A DNA stretch of 64,000 nucleotides from NCBI GenBank assembly GCA_022316685.1, contig JAKJHU010000039.1, forward strand, positions 3,782,001 to 3,846,000, in the 5' to 3' direction. How positions within the stretch are numbered: the first letter of the stretch is position 1; every line of letters starts with the position of its first letter. This document shows, in pieces, positions 1 to 12,700 of the stretch. Made by a program: the position numbers and the translations under genes. The DNA is from Progne subis subis. Its lineage: Eukaryota > Chordata > Aves > Passeriformes > Hirundinidae. Under the pieces are notes generated by a model, which searched no databases, had not been told where the DNA came from, and was given only the letters and a program-made list of their open reading frames with translations.

Positions 1-28
1 ATTAGTAATGGTATGCAGTGACTTGATA
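1..28 (-). other. Possible partial exon at left window edge
   Basis: On the minus strand, bases 29-62 form a long tract that is almost all pyrimidine and ends in ACAG, a very good 3' splice site. An exon would begin at base 28 and continue beyond base 1. Two of the three reading frames stay open over the few codons visible; one reads IKSLHTITN. Too little is seen to identify a protein. The minus strand here is generally pyrimidine-rich, so acceptor-like tracts also arise by chance; this one is among the best in the window. Confidence 0.3.
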
Positions 29-3000
29 CTGTATAAGGGGAGAAGGAGAGTGGAAAAAGAATACACATTATATCAATGAATTGCAACTCGCTCCTGAGCA
101 GTATGCTATCACCAGTTTCACCGGCAAAGGACAGGTGAAACAGGTAAACAACTTGCAGACACCCCCAGAAGACACACAGCCCTCCAAAGAAAGTCTCCAT
201 GCAAGTCACATCATGTCATCCCCCTAATATAGAGAAGACATGATTAGTTCTGCAGTTAGTGACAGCAAGTTACACCTTTTAAAGACTGACTTGGTTTTAC
301 AAAGGGAACCAAATATCTGTACATTTTAAGCCTTGTAAAGTAAAGAATTGAGAGTGCAGCTACAGCAGCAATACAGACACAGAACACCACCTCGGCAGCA
401 AATGTACCATATCAGAGATACAGAAATCTAAAATACATTCCATGGATCAAAATACATACTCCTGCATTATGTTACTCCAATGTTAGGTGTTCATGGCATC
501 TTATTCCAGCACAACTGGCCAGGACAGAGGACTGGATTCCGGGAAACAGGCAGGCATTGTACATTATTCAGATAGAAGGGACACTTTGGGCCACACTAAT
601 ATGAAAACTACTTGAAAGAAGTCATCTAAGAAACAGGGGTTTAAAAGACATGTTTAAAAGATATACTTTAAAAAATATATACAAAATATCATCACTCTGA
701 TAGAAGTTACAATTCCAGAGCAATCAAGAAAAAAAAATAGGTTTATTTTTGGTGCAAAGGCTGTAGCACATACAAAACAAACTGATTCCCGAATCTTCGC
801 ATTTTTCCCATTTCATTCCTTATTCTTCTAACCTTTTTCCAAATGTTTCATATCCAGTGCTTGCTGATGAAACAGCATTTGCTTTATTCTGATGTCAGGA
901 CAAGAAGTGCAGGGAGTTGGCATCAAGGGCCTGTATCAAGCACAAGAAGACACCAGAGGAGCTCTGTAAAATCAAATATAAACATTGCCAAGGAGATCCA
1001 TGTATGCTGCTCGGCTTGCTTGCTGTTGGCAAGAAGAACACTTGCCCTTCATGCCAAGCCAAAGGCTGCAAGCTCAGCTGCGGTCTCAGTTCTTTCTGGA
1101 GGCAAAGCACTCAGGACAACTTGCAGGAAGAACATTACCTAACTTCACAGGAAAAATGATGTTCCATTCAGATACTTTTGCTTACGTTTAAGCCCACAAA
1201 AAAAAAGAGTATACACAAGATGCTGATGAGTCAGTCCAGAAATAGTGGATTATTTCCAGTTCAGATTCTGTAGACAGTTCATTCACAGCTCTCATTTGTG
1301 CCCATGGCCATGCCTTGTGGCCATTGCTGCACAAATCCATTTACGCCAACTGAGTTATTTTCACCGCCTTTCAAACTACCAGTTTACCACTGAAAAAGCC
1401 AGGTTTCTTCCCACATTATTTTATCTCGGAGATGCAAAGAAATTACTTATAAATAAAAGGGCTTTTCTCCAATCTCCCTCCCCCCTAGCTGTTTTGGGGG
1501 TTTTTTTTAAATATAATCAAATTTTCATTACACTGACTTAAATCCATGCTCATATCTAGTTTTATCAGATTTCCTCAAATGTAAATAAAACACAATGCAT
1601 CTTCCTTTTTACCTACAGAATCAAACAGAGGCATTCAGAAAGTGACCAATTTCTGAAGGGCACTCTAAGACACTGCTGCAGCTCATTTAGAGTTTCCTTG
1701 GGGGAAGGTGAAAGAAGGGAAATAATTATTTGTGTTCTCATGCAATCCAATCAGTTTGACTCAAATATGTGCACCAATACAGGCATTACTGTCAAAGTAG
1801 GGAGAAAGGCTAAATATCAGCAAAAAATCCAATCACACAAAATTATTTTGTTATCAGGCTGATTGTGTCATTTTCATCTTTAATCAGAAATGTAGAAATC
1901 ATATTAATTCCAAATGCATCCTTCTGCCACAGAGATAAAACAAATACCATTCCTAACCCCGAACTCCAAACAAAAAGGCATTAGAGGAGCTGGTGATCTT
2001 GGTCTTTCCTCCCACATGCTAAGCAGAAAAATCCTAAAACTACAACAAAATGCTAAATCGTAACAGTAAATACTGGATTCAGTGGACTTTGCAAGCAACT
2101 ATAGCTTGATGTCAGATCTCAAAAGCCTAGAAGAAATGAACATAAAACATACAAATATATTAATGTCCACAAGAGTTGAGTAAGTAAAGAAACTGAATTA
2201 TTATTTCTAATTAAGCAGAAATAATTGGGGTAAACAGCAGTGAAGTTAAGAAGCAGACTTACAACCAACTTAACATGGAATTCTAGTTATGTTGACTAAT
2301 ACAAGTAAACTAGGCCTGTCACCCTCCCTGGTTTTAGACATCTGCAGGAAGGCAAGGAGTGCATTTACCAAAATTACTTCTAGTTGTCTAAGACTGATAT
2401 AAAAACCTCTGGAGCTTTCCACCTACTACACTGATCTTGCCACTATCCACCAAGCCACTGAACATTGCAATGCAAACCAACCAGGAGTATCTTCAGCATA
2501 AGAAAGAGACAAGAAGTACAAAGAAACAATTCTGCAAACCAAGCTCAAGGAAGAAAATCTTACGCAGTCTCAAGAGGACTGTTGGAGTTTAAAGATCAAA
2601 TATTTTGGTACACTGGAATGTTTCCATAAGCACCTTTCTTTGAAACAAGTGTCTGACCTTTCTTTGCCTCCAACTCATAACCTGCTACATGCTGCCACCT
2701 TAAGAGGTACTCCGAGCTCAGAGAAAAGAGGACAAGTCTGGAAAAAGCAGGTTCCGCTGGAGCAAGCTGAGAAACAGCACAGAGACAGCTACTTGCTATG
2801 TAACACTGAAGGTAACAAAATCATAAATAAGTTCTCCTGCTTTTAAGAAAGTGCTCATAAAATGTACACCCCAAGAAACAACAACTATCCTTATAAAAGG
2901 TAATGTTTCCATGTCTTGCGAGAAAGTGATTTGCCTGATGAAAAGCCTTTGTACTGAACCTCTGATAGAGGCAAAACAACACGAGTTGCACAGCATTCAC

Positions 3001-6000
3001 ATCTGAACATAAATTAAAGGCTCTTGTAGGGTTTTGGCTTTTGTGGCTGGAAGAACTGGTCACTCAACTTATGCAAGATTAAAATGAAATAAGAGCCTCA
3101 GGTACAGATAACCTCATAACCTCCCTGCTTTGCAACAAGGGAAGCCAATGCCACAAGACTCTTGCCAGTCGTTCTTCACAGTCTCAATAATGTCTCAGAA
3201 CTTGAATAGAACCAGCTGCTAACAGTTCTCAAGCTGGCTTTCTCAAACAGAACATATTCAGGTAATTTTTCATTGTTGAAATGTTAGGTAACAATGCTAC
3301 TACTACTTTAAAATATAATACAATGAGAATTTTAAAAAAGAGCAAATTACTCCAAATGCTTGAGTAATTTTACTTATAGTAACACCTCTGCTGAAGTTAA
3401 CTGGACTGCTCACAGATTAAGAGCCCTCATGTTGTTACAATTGGGAACTTACTCTATCCTCACAGCAGGTAAGTCTCGGGGGAAAAAGTTCTGTCAGTAA
3501 CTCCTTCATAATCTTAAAACAAGTCAGTTGGGGAAAAAGAAAAAAAAATATCCAAAATGGAACACATCCTTGCAATATCCCATCTGCTTATCCATTGTCT
3601 CGCAAAAGTTTACTCATGCATTATCAAATAATTTAGCTACATTAGTTCCTCTTTTTGCCACCTTTAGTAACAGAATGGTATTTACTAATTGTACTCACAC
3701 AATGGTATTTAGTCACACACAAGAAGGAGGTATCAGAGAGGTAGCCAAAAGTGTATTTGCAGGACAAAAAGTCACATTCACAAAATTAACTATTTCAGGT
3801 AAGCAGCAATGCATCAACAGGTGTGCAAGGAATAAAAGGCATTCCATTACCTGCAACTGCAGTGCAATGTTTTTTCTGCAACATGATGGAATACATAATC
3901 ACTCATTCCCTCAGTAAGAATGAGTTCTGTATAATACATAAAAAATATTCCCAGGATGTCCCAATTGGGTAAGCAGACAGAGATTGCACAAGTTATCTGT
4001 AGAAATCTATGTGGTATAGTACGATTCAAAACTGTGGCTCTACTGGAAAACACTATCTGTAGCAAGACACACTGAGCATAAAACCTACCTTTTCAATTTT
4101 TTATGCTGTTTTGTTAAACCTAGAGCAAGAACACAGTCTCTTTTGACTTGAAGGTGTATTTTCAATATAATCCGCTTTCAATTTTTTCAAATGAGAAATG
4201 CTGAAATGAGAAATACACTGATTTCAGCTACTTCATTTAAAGCATTGGTGGAAAACCCTGCCCCAATCCTAATTCAAAAAACCCACATCTCAGGCGTATT
4301 GTTTTGTTTTCCCCTCATAAGCATATGGTTTTGGCAAAAAAAAACACACTAGAAAGTCAACAAATTGGAAATGAAAAATTTATAGCGCAGTCCAGGGAAA
4401 GCATCACCTCACTCTGTCTAAAAAAACCAGCTTATGGTGGGTTTTTCATGAGAGGCTAAAACCTTCTAGCTTGTTTTGCCAGTAAAATAGAGCTCTTTTA
4501 TAACTGTTAACCAAAAAAACAAAGGAACATCCCTTTGCCTATCTCTCCTGGCTGACCGCAGAAATCCACTAGTTATACCAGTCCAAATGAGCACTGGTAT
4601 TTTTTGTGTGAAAACAACTTTTCCATGCTTCTCAGGTAAGTTGAAATTTATCAATAAATAGCCCATTTTCAGTGATGCCAAACTGCTGCTGATCCCAGGT
4701 GTATACTCAGAGACAAGAACTGGTCTGCCAGTGTGGCTAGGACAGTCCCACCAGGATCACCAGGGCAGCTATTTGCTGTGGCTCATACACACAGCTGCAC
4801 CTCTCCCTCTTCCCTCCTAGCTGGCAGCTACACCCAGCCCTGCGTAAACAAGATTCTGCTAAATGTCACCATAGTTAATATTCTGAAGTTTGGGCTTCTT
4901 TTTTGTTTTGGGATATTTCATCCTGGTAATTGATTCCAGACTTTCCATTTGTAGAAGATAACTGCAGTTTCCTTTTCAGTCCTGTGATCAAGGCAGCTGA
5001 GAGTACAAACAGATGAGCTGGGAGATAATTCTTCTAGTCTAAGATAAACTAATGAAACGTCATGAGTAGGAGTTATAAACCCCAGATACTCCCTCAGCTT
5101 ACACCCTGGGTGTGTCCATCCCATCAATCAGACCTGGCACTCCCTATGGTTGCAGCTCAAACTCATGAACAAAAAATTGTTGCGGTTGGACAGAAATGAA
5201 GAAATAGAGACTGCAACATTCATTTTTCTCATGTGTCTCTCAGAAGATTTTGTAGCAAGACGGAGCTGTAGGATATGAGTGCTCCTAGCAACTGCACCAG
5301 AACTGCATGTTCCCCTTCTGGAGCACACTCCAGAAGTTGAACATGCAAGGCACTGATCTAATATTGGTTTTGTATTTTCAGATCTTGGTTTTCAAATAAA
5401 CTCATACCCCATCCACTTAGCATGGAACCTATTTAGTATGTTTTAGAGTAAACAGTTGAGTCACTGAAATCATCACATTCCTTGAGATATTGTGCATTCC
5501 AAACTCCCTTCCTGTCCACGAGAGAAAAACAAACAAGTCAAATGAATATATTTATATGAATAAATATAACTTGGACCAAAAATAAACCCAGGCCTAAATA
5601 TCAAGTGCCTGTATTTCCTTCTCCCCTTAAAAAGGATCTCTCTTAGAATGGAGATTTAAATACATATTAAAAGATAATTGCTGTGGCCCTTTTAACATTT
5701 TTTATATCAAAATACTTAAATGACTATATATATATAATATGAGAATTCTAGTGATCAAACTACAAAAACACAGGTAATGGAAATAAGCCAATAGATTTGA
5801 ATTGTGATAACCCAAAAAGCAAACAGGCTAATGCTAAACAGAGTGAAGCCTTCAGCTTCATATTCTTTCCATGTTATCATACATACAATATGATGACTGT
5901 AGCTCCTGTATCACTCATGTTTTTGGCCCCAGTTTTCAGAAATCAAGCTTTTCTTCATTTAAGAGCAACCTACGTGTGACGTTATTTTGCTCACAGTTAG

Positions 6001-7070
6001 AACCCTATGACCATTCTGCTGTACTATCATAGATTTCCTTCTCCTGTGGGCATTTCTGCATCCCTCTGAAGAGTAAGTAAACTTACTCCTGCCTGTGCTA
6101 TTGCATTGTTTAATCCCTTGTAACAGTTAGTAAGAGAGCACACACCTGGAGGAAAAAAATGCAAACTTAGACTGCAAAGGAAACAATAACAGCATTGGCT
6201 GAAAAGAATGACAAAATGCTTAGAAATTACAGAACTCTTTTAAACAAGGTCTACAGTCAGCTACTTTAAGGTATAAAGACAAGTTGGGTTTGGAGATACT
6301 TAAGAAAAGGGACAGAGTTTCTGTGGTCTGGTCTTCAAGAAGTCTTCACAGTAAGAAACTCATTGAAGAGACGGAAAAATTGACAGTTTTGAGAACTGCC
6401 ACATCTGGAAAATGACAGAACCTCTCAGACAAGGGGGTGCATGGGGATAAAAAAAATCAAACTGAGGACTATTTTAAATTTCAGACATCCTGTTTTTATG
6501 AAAAAATATATAGCATCGAACAGATAGTTTTACCTACTAAATCATCAATTAAAGATTTAATTACCAGAAAAATTTCTTTAAATTTACTGTTTACATCTCT
6601 GGCTTCCAAAAACACACAAATAGATGGGAATGCAGTGCTCAGTATTACAAGCTTAACCAATCTATAGACTGTGGATGATAAAAACTTTGCAATACCGAAT
6701 TAAAGAGCTTTCCCATAGTCACCTGTGAAAGACAAGCTCTAGAAATGAGGTAAAGATATGATTAAAGCTTCTTGGTTTTAGAGAGTCAGGTTCTTTCACC
6801 TTGTAATCAAGGCCTGAATCCAGGCTTGGACACTCACATCTGGTCACACAGGAGATCTGCTCTCTCTCATGACTTAAGTTTCAAAGTCCCACATGTTTCC
6901 TGGACTACAATTTTTCTCCATAGTATTAGCTAAAAACTCCCGAGAACTACTAACATTAACTGCCAAATTAAATATTGTTCCTCAGCTCAACAACTTCCCT
7001 TCTCCTGGAATATCTCTTGGCTGTTGCCATTAACACGGTCACACTTACATAGCCCTGCAACCTAGACAAT

Positions 7071-7123
7071 CTTTACTATTCTCTGCTGTGAAGGATACAA
7101 AGTCTTTACTATTCTCCTCTGTT
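7071..7123. repeat. Short direct repeat, period 33
   Basis: The 13-base string CTTTACTATTCTC at 7071 recurs at 7104, with further partial agreement after it (CTGCTGTG against CTCTGTTG). The spacing is 33 bases. It looks like an old small tandem duplication. No function is suggested. Confidence 0.6.
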
Positions 7124-7677
7124 GCAAGGGCCCAGATTACACACAAGAATGGCAACAAACATGCAGAATCAGATGCAACTTTTAGCATTAGGCCAAGGTT
7201 AAGAATGGCATTGTGTTGGGGTAATCTTCAACCTGAGCATTATAAAAGTCAAAGAACTGGATGTATGTCAAACAGCAGAGTGGTTCTACAATTTACCGGG
7301 AGTCCTTTTCTTCTAACCGACAGACAACCCCTGCTGGGGGGAACATCCACCAGTCTAGTCATTCCTCAACACAGTACAACCCAAAGAAAGAAGCATGACC
7401 TACTAAAAGCAGTCTCAGAGCACTTCACTGGGACACAAGAAGGAAGCCAATTACTGGGAGTTCACAGCTGGAATGCCGTGGTTTTCTGCATGCATAGTCT
7501 CCAGCAGTGTTCAAATATGCTCCGACCACCAACCCAGAACACAATCTTAACAACTTAATATTGCTCAAGGGCCCCTTTTGTTTTGTAAAGAAAAGCATAC
7601 TACTACTAAATCAAGACAAATAGATTTTTCTTTTTTTATTTCTTTAAATAGTAGGCATTCCCACCTTCCTGCAACTA

Positions 7678-7735
7678 CTAAGTTAATAAATAATAAAATA
7701 AATAAATAATGTTGAAATAAATAAAAATTAATAAA
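7678..7735 (+). repeat. AAAT-rich simple repeat
   Basis: Degenerate tandem AAAT/AATA units with interruptions. Low-complexity DNA of intron type. Confidence 0.75.
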
Positions 7736-9568
7736 ACTGGGTGCAGTCACCCAAGGAGTAACACTGTATTAGGACAGTGACTCTTTCCAGACAAGTATGC
7801 TTAGATCAAAGCTGAGGAAATATTAAGTGAATAATGAGGCATATGCTTTGTGACCTAAGCAGTCTTACATTGACTGGCTGCTCCACTGCTGCTCATTAGA
7901 AGCATCCAGTAAAGTTCCTAGATGTGGTCAAATGTTAAGTATCAAAGTAAAAGGGGAAATAGGACTAGTAAATTGGGCAACTGTGAATAAAATAAAACAT
8001 ATAGCCTGCATTTTCATATACCATAATACATACTAAATATTTTCATAATAAGTAACACATACATTTTGCCTTACCAAAAGTAAGGAGAATATGAGGTCAC
8101 AAAGAATAAAATGAGTGTTTCAGGAGAAGTGGCAAGAGTGCTAGAGCACAAGGAATCCTTAATTTTGACAAGTTATTCCATAGGCAATCAAAAGTCAATT
8201 AATTAGTTCTCCATCATGTCTTTCCATCTGTTCACTGTTTTGTACATGGAAGGATCTGGTCTAACTTTCATTCCCAGCACTGAGCAAACCAATCAACTTT
8301 GAAGTTCAGTCCCAAATACCTTCTCCACAAATCCCACGGATCCAAAGGTCTTCCAACCTGAATCCCAACAAGCAATACCACAAGAGGTCCAGAGCAGTTC
8401 TCACACACCCCAAGAATCCGGAAGTCTTCATTACTCACACAGAACCAAAAGGAATACAGAGCAACTTGTTTCCTGGACTGGACACTAACAGGGAACACAC
8501 AGCTACAAGCTGCCTAGAGGGTCTGCAGAAACTTTACCCCTGGAAACAGTCAGTACTTACCTGGAAAAAGTCCTGAGCAGCCCAGATTAACTTTGTCATA
8601 GCACTTGACTATATGGCTTTTACTAGGTCTATCAAATCATTATCCTTTTAACATCTTCAACATACTTAATTTCAAATGTCTGCATGATAGAAATATATTT
8701 TCAACAAGCTAAATCTTTCTTTATACTAGCCAGATTATGAGCAAACACACATGTAATTACACTTAATAACCCACTTGATTTTCTTCTATCAACACTTGGA
8801 AATATACAAATTAGACCAAAACTGTCTTAAGTTTTTTGCTACAATCATTAGTTTTAAGTTTTACTAGCATCAATGGGTTTTCCTAGCTTAAAGTTACTGC
8901 ATTTACTAACAGATACTTTCTTCATTAGACAACACCAGTACACACCCAAAAAACAAGACCAAGATCAGATAAATTTAATTAATATAAAGTGCTGATCAAG
9001 ATATGAACAGACAAAAAGAATCTAGACTTCTTACTTTCAGGCTCAAGTCATCTGATTTCTATCACAACTCATTAGAAAAGCAACCATTCCTAATTAATTT
9101 TCTCCACGTTTACTGTATTATAATTCTTCATTACCAATGAAGCATACATTTTGTAACATGCAAAACAGAACAAGACTAAAACAATTCTGGAAAGATGACT
9201 TCTGCGGTAAAGCTTTATGTCAAATGGGTACCTTATTCCAGTGCCAAATCAGTAGTATTTCAGGATGCAGCTATGAATAAAATTCTCTTTGCCTTGATGT
9301 GCCACATTTACTATGACCATCTACTTCAGCTCTAAGCCATACATTGCATTCAAACTGGAAATTCATAGGAACAGCCCATCCCAGAAGACAAAGATGTTTT
9401 GACAGTATTTGCAGTTCCTTAGATCAAATCAACGTGGCTGCTCTCAAACAAGACTTGCAGCTGAATTAGACAGCTGACCATTTTTTTTCCCCCTTACTCC
9501 TAGTTTCAGGAAGAAAGTGTCTATTCCAGCTTGTCTTTCTCCAAACAATTAAAATCTCAGTAAAACTT

Positions 9569-9586
9569 TACTACTACTACTACTAC
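9569..9586 (+). repeat. (TAC)6 microsatellite
   Basis: Six uninterrupted TAC triplets. Short and probably of low variability. Confidence 0.85.
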
Positions 9587-9652
9587 AAAGGACTATGCAC
9601 TATTACACAAAGACTGTATCATAATACTGCATTTTGCATTTAAAATCAAGTA

Positions 9653-9716
9653 CAGGGGGGGTTGGAACTAAACGATCTTTAAGGTCCCTTCCAACTCAAA
9701 CCATTCTATGGTTCTG
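9653..9716 (+). mobile_element. CR1 LINE 3' end, plus orientation
   Basis: The stretch carries the diagnostic CR1 3'-terminal pattern: a G run, GTTGGAACTAAACGATCTTTA, then AGGTCCCTTCCAACTCAAAC, then the ATTCTATGGTTCTG tail. Only about the last 60 bases are present, a typical severe 5' truncation. CR1 elements are the dominant LINEs of birds and end in a short 8-bp-type microsatellite rather than poly(A). The copy is non-coding and cannot move. It lies antisense to the presumed minus-strand gene. Confidence 0.93.
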
Positions 9717-12700
9717 CTTATAAACCAAGAAGAACTTAGCCTTTTAAGCAATCAGGGCATTAATAAAACCTGTACTAGCATAGCTCATCTCCAGGTAGGC
9801 AGAAACGTACTTTATGAAAAGATATCTAATTTATGTTACTTTCTTTTACTTCTGAGATATAGATATACATGTATGTGTCATAATAAAATATTCATATGTG
9901 TATATATCTATCTTCCAGAATAAAGAAAAAACTAAATATCTTTCCCTCCTCAGATTCCAAGCTTTACTCATTAGAACAGGAAACACAGCCAGAGAGGGCT
10001 GTGCCACCAGGCAGAAGCATTTTGCCTACTAAAAAGAAAACAACAGAAAGCAAAACCATGTGAGATTTTGAAGAGTATCCATTCTGAGGATCCTAAAAAC
10101 ATAACTATTGCACTCTTTCTCCAAGCTAGAATAGAAGACCAGAAGAGACAGGACAGACATCATAGAGACTTAGAAATAATTACAATTTCAGAAGTGGAAA
10201 GGCATATGGGAGATTTAGAAAACAGTCTGAAAAGGAAGTGTTCCCCCATCTGCTGATTCCAAGCACATTTAGCTTACCTTTATAAGTCTACCTGTTGTGA
10301 GGAGACACTAGACATAAGAAATGCTCTACTAGGGGTCCTCCTACATATCCAGAGAATGGTACAGCCATCCTAAACAAAACTCAAAGTCAGTGCTTTTAGC
10401 CATCAGGAACAGCACAGAATTTCCCCTTCTATTTCATGCATCAATCATTACCTCTCTCCCTTTCCATGGCACAGCCATTTATGACCTGAATACAGGGCAT
10501 GTTTGTATTTAAAAGGCTCTTGTGCTGAAGGCTCATGAGAAAAGTTTTATATTACATCTTAAAGTTTCAAATCACTTCTTTGAGCACCAAATTAACACCA
10601 CTGGCTTGCCTTTTAAAAATATATACCGTTATTTCCAAATCTCAAATGAATCAGTAAAACCAAAGACTCTTATTTGACAAAGTTAATTTTACTATATAAA
10701 CCCTTGTTCCCATGGGTATAAGAGTGAAATACATTAAAAGGCCATTCTACTTGGCATTTCTACCTTCACCTTGACCATTAAAGCAGAGAACAGAAAGAGC
10801 GAGGATGACACGTTACTTGAGAAGAATCTTTTTATGGGGCTTTTGGTTCAATGAAGGATTTACCTCATGCATTCTATTTCTAAAAATTCACAAAAGGGGG
10901 AGGAAGAGCCAGTGAATCTTACTTCTTCCAGGTGTCAGCTGAAACGAGGGGAAAGATTTGCTTTCTGCTTTGAGCAGCTTAGCTCACAGGTCCAGCCCCA
11001 AGAGACACTTGGCTACTACTCAAATCCACCCATTGGCAATGACGTGCCAAACAGCCCTCAATGTGTCAATGAAATACAAGAAACGTGTTATGCAGGCACA
11101 CTGGCAAACACCAGGAGATGGAGGTGTGTATGAATAAATACCACATCATCATTCTCTCTTCTGGTGAGCTACAAATCCTCATGTAACAAGTTCTGCTGCC
11201 TGACTGTCAAAATGCAGTCTGTCTTCGGCCACTCATAGTAAATTAATGCTCTGACTCCCCATACCACACAGATTTCCTCAAGGTGTACAAGGGTTATGTC
11301 TGAAGAGTCACAGAGCAATTAAGTAATGTGAACACCATGCTCAGGAACAACAGCTACATGAAATACAGACCGTAGCATAAAAGTATACAGGTCTTTTTTG
11401 AGAAACACAGTACTTAGATTTCCGGAATAAGAGTATCAAAACATTCCCCAAAGGACGTGAAAATTCTCCATGGTCATGATTTTCAAGCACAACACAGTAA
11501 TAATTAAACACTATTAAATACTTCCATTACCACAGTGCATAGCAAATTAAAGAAAAATAGGACCTACTTTGTATTAAGTGCAGCAAAAACAAAGCCAGTT
11601 CCTGAGATAATTACCTAAACTACTTGTCATACTGCAAGCATTGGGCAATTAATATTGAAACTGTGCTTTCTCTGCCAGAGGGAAAGATGTCATATAGTGA
11701 AGGATGTACGAGTTCATCTTCTATGGTGCAATACCTGTTTGGATTGCTTGTTTCTATCTCATCTGCACGAATTCTTTAATTATGCAGTACACAAATATCC
11801 ACGTTCCAGCTGGTTTAATATCTTGCAGTCAGAACCCAGGAATTCATCGTCTCCCTAGTAACACACACCTGATCCAGAAAAGACTCAGGCACAGCCAACA
11901 CAGGAAGGCAAAAGCAATTTCTGGAAGCAACTTTAAAAATACCTCACCTACTAGCAGAGGAAATCTGCTCCAAAAGACTAAACTCACAGCCTCAGGCTTT
12001 TAAGACCCCTCCAATCCAATCATGTTCAGAAGTGCTTTTTTACCCATCTTAAGCCAAATACCGCAGGCATCCTTGCCTGGCAGTGGTAAAACCCAAACTA
12101 AACCAATTCTGGAATGACACCAGGAGCAGTGTTATCAAGGAGTTACCCAGGGCTAATTCAAGGTATCCCCGAGAGCTACTTCAGCACACTTCAAGTCCCA
12201 GTGGTCCTCAAGCAGCACTGCCCAGATGGACCATGCTGCAGGACAGTGCCATCTCTGCCCTGGCTGTTAAGCATCATTGCAGCTCCAACTCACAGCCCCA
12301 TTTCCATACCAGAAGCAGTCATTTACCTCACTTCCCATCTGAAGATGACCCCTGGATAGATGCCAATAAATACCATTGCTAACATTCAAAGAGAACATTC
12401 ACATCCTTCATGTGTCCAGACTCCATTTAACATTCACTGAGAACAGGGAGGGAGGCAGGCTGCTCAGCCCAGGGCCACCATGCAACTCATTGTGCCACCA
12501 GGAGATGAATTCCTTCAAAGCTATCACCTTCCCAGGAAAGATGCATCAGGACTGCAACACATCCAACAGCCCTCGGAAGTGACAGTGCCTACTTCTAGAC
12601 ATGAAGCTTGAAACAGAACAGGAACAAAAAATACAGAAAAAATTGAGGTGATTTCTGCTTTGTTGTTGGAAAGCCTCGCACTGGAGTGGCACAGGCTCCT

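Noticed and set aside
742..747. AATAAA on the minus strand as a possible gene end
   Set aside because: AATAAA is frequent in AT-rich DNA, and the strand bias continues to the left of it, so the gene does not seem to end here.
842..1191. Three overlapping plus-strand frames (68-99 codons)
   Set aside because: All are short, run against the inferred transcription and resemble no known protein. The cysteine pairs in one frame do not form a recognisable zinc-binding domain.
7088..7558. 156-codon plus-strand open frame
   Set aside because: It begins at GTG, has no recognisable domain, and a frame of this length is expected at a rate of about 0.2 per window by chance.
8325..8365. Possible CR1 tail (AAAGGTCTTCCAACCTGAAT)
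   Set aside because: Only about 20 bases resemble CR1; the upstream GGTTGGACTAGATGATC part and the tail repeat are missing.
8560..8620. Minus-strand donor TTTTTCCAG then GTAAGTAC with a short open frame ending IWAAQDFFQ
   Set aside because: The donor is good, but a stop lies 16 codons upstream and no pyrimidine-rich acceptor sits in the right place.
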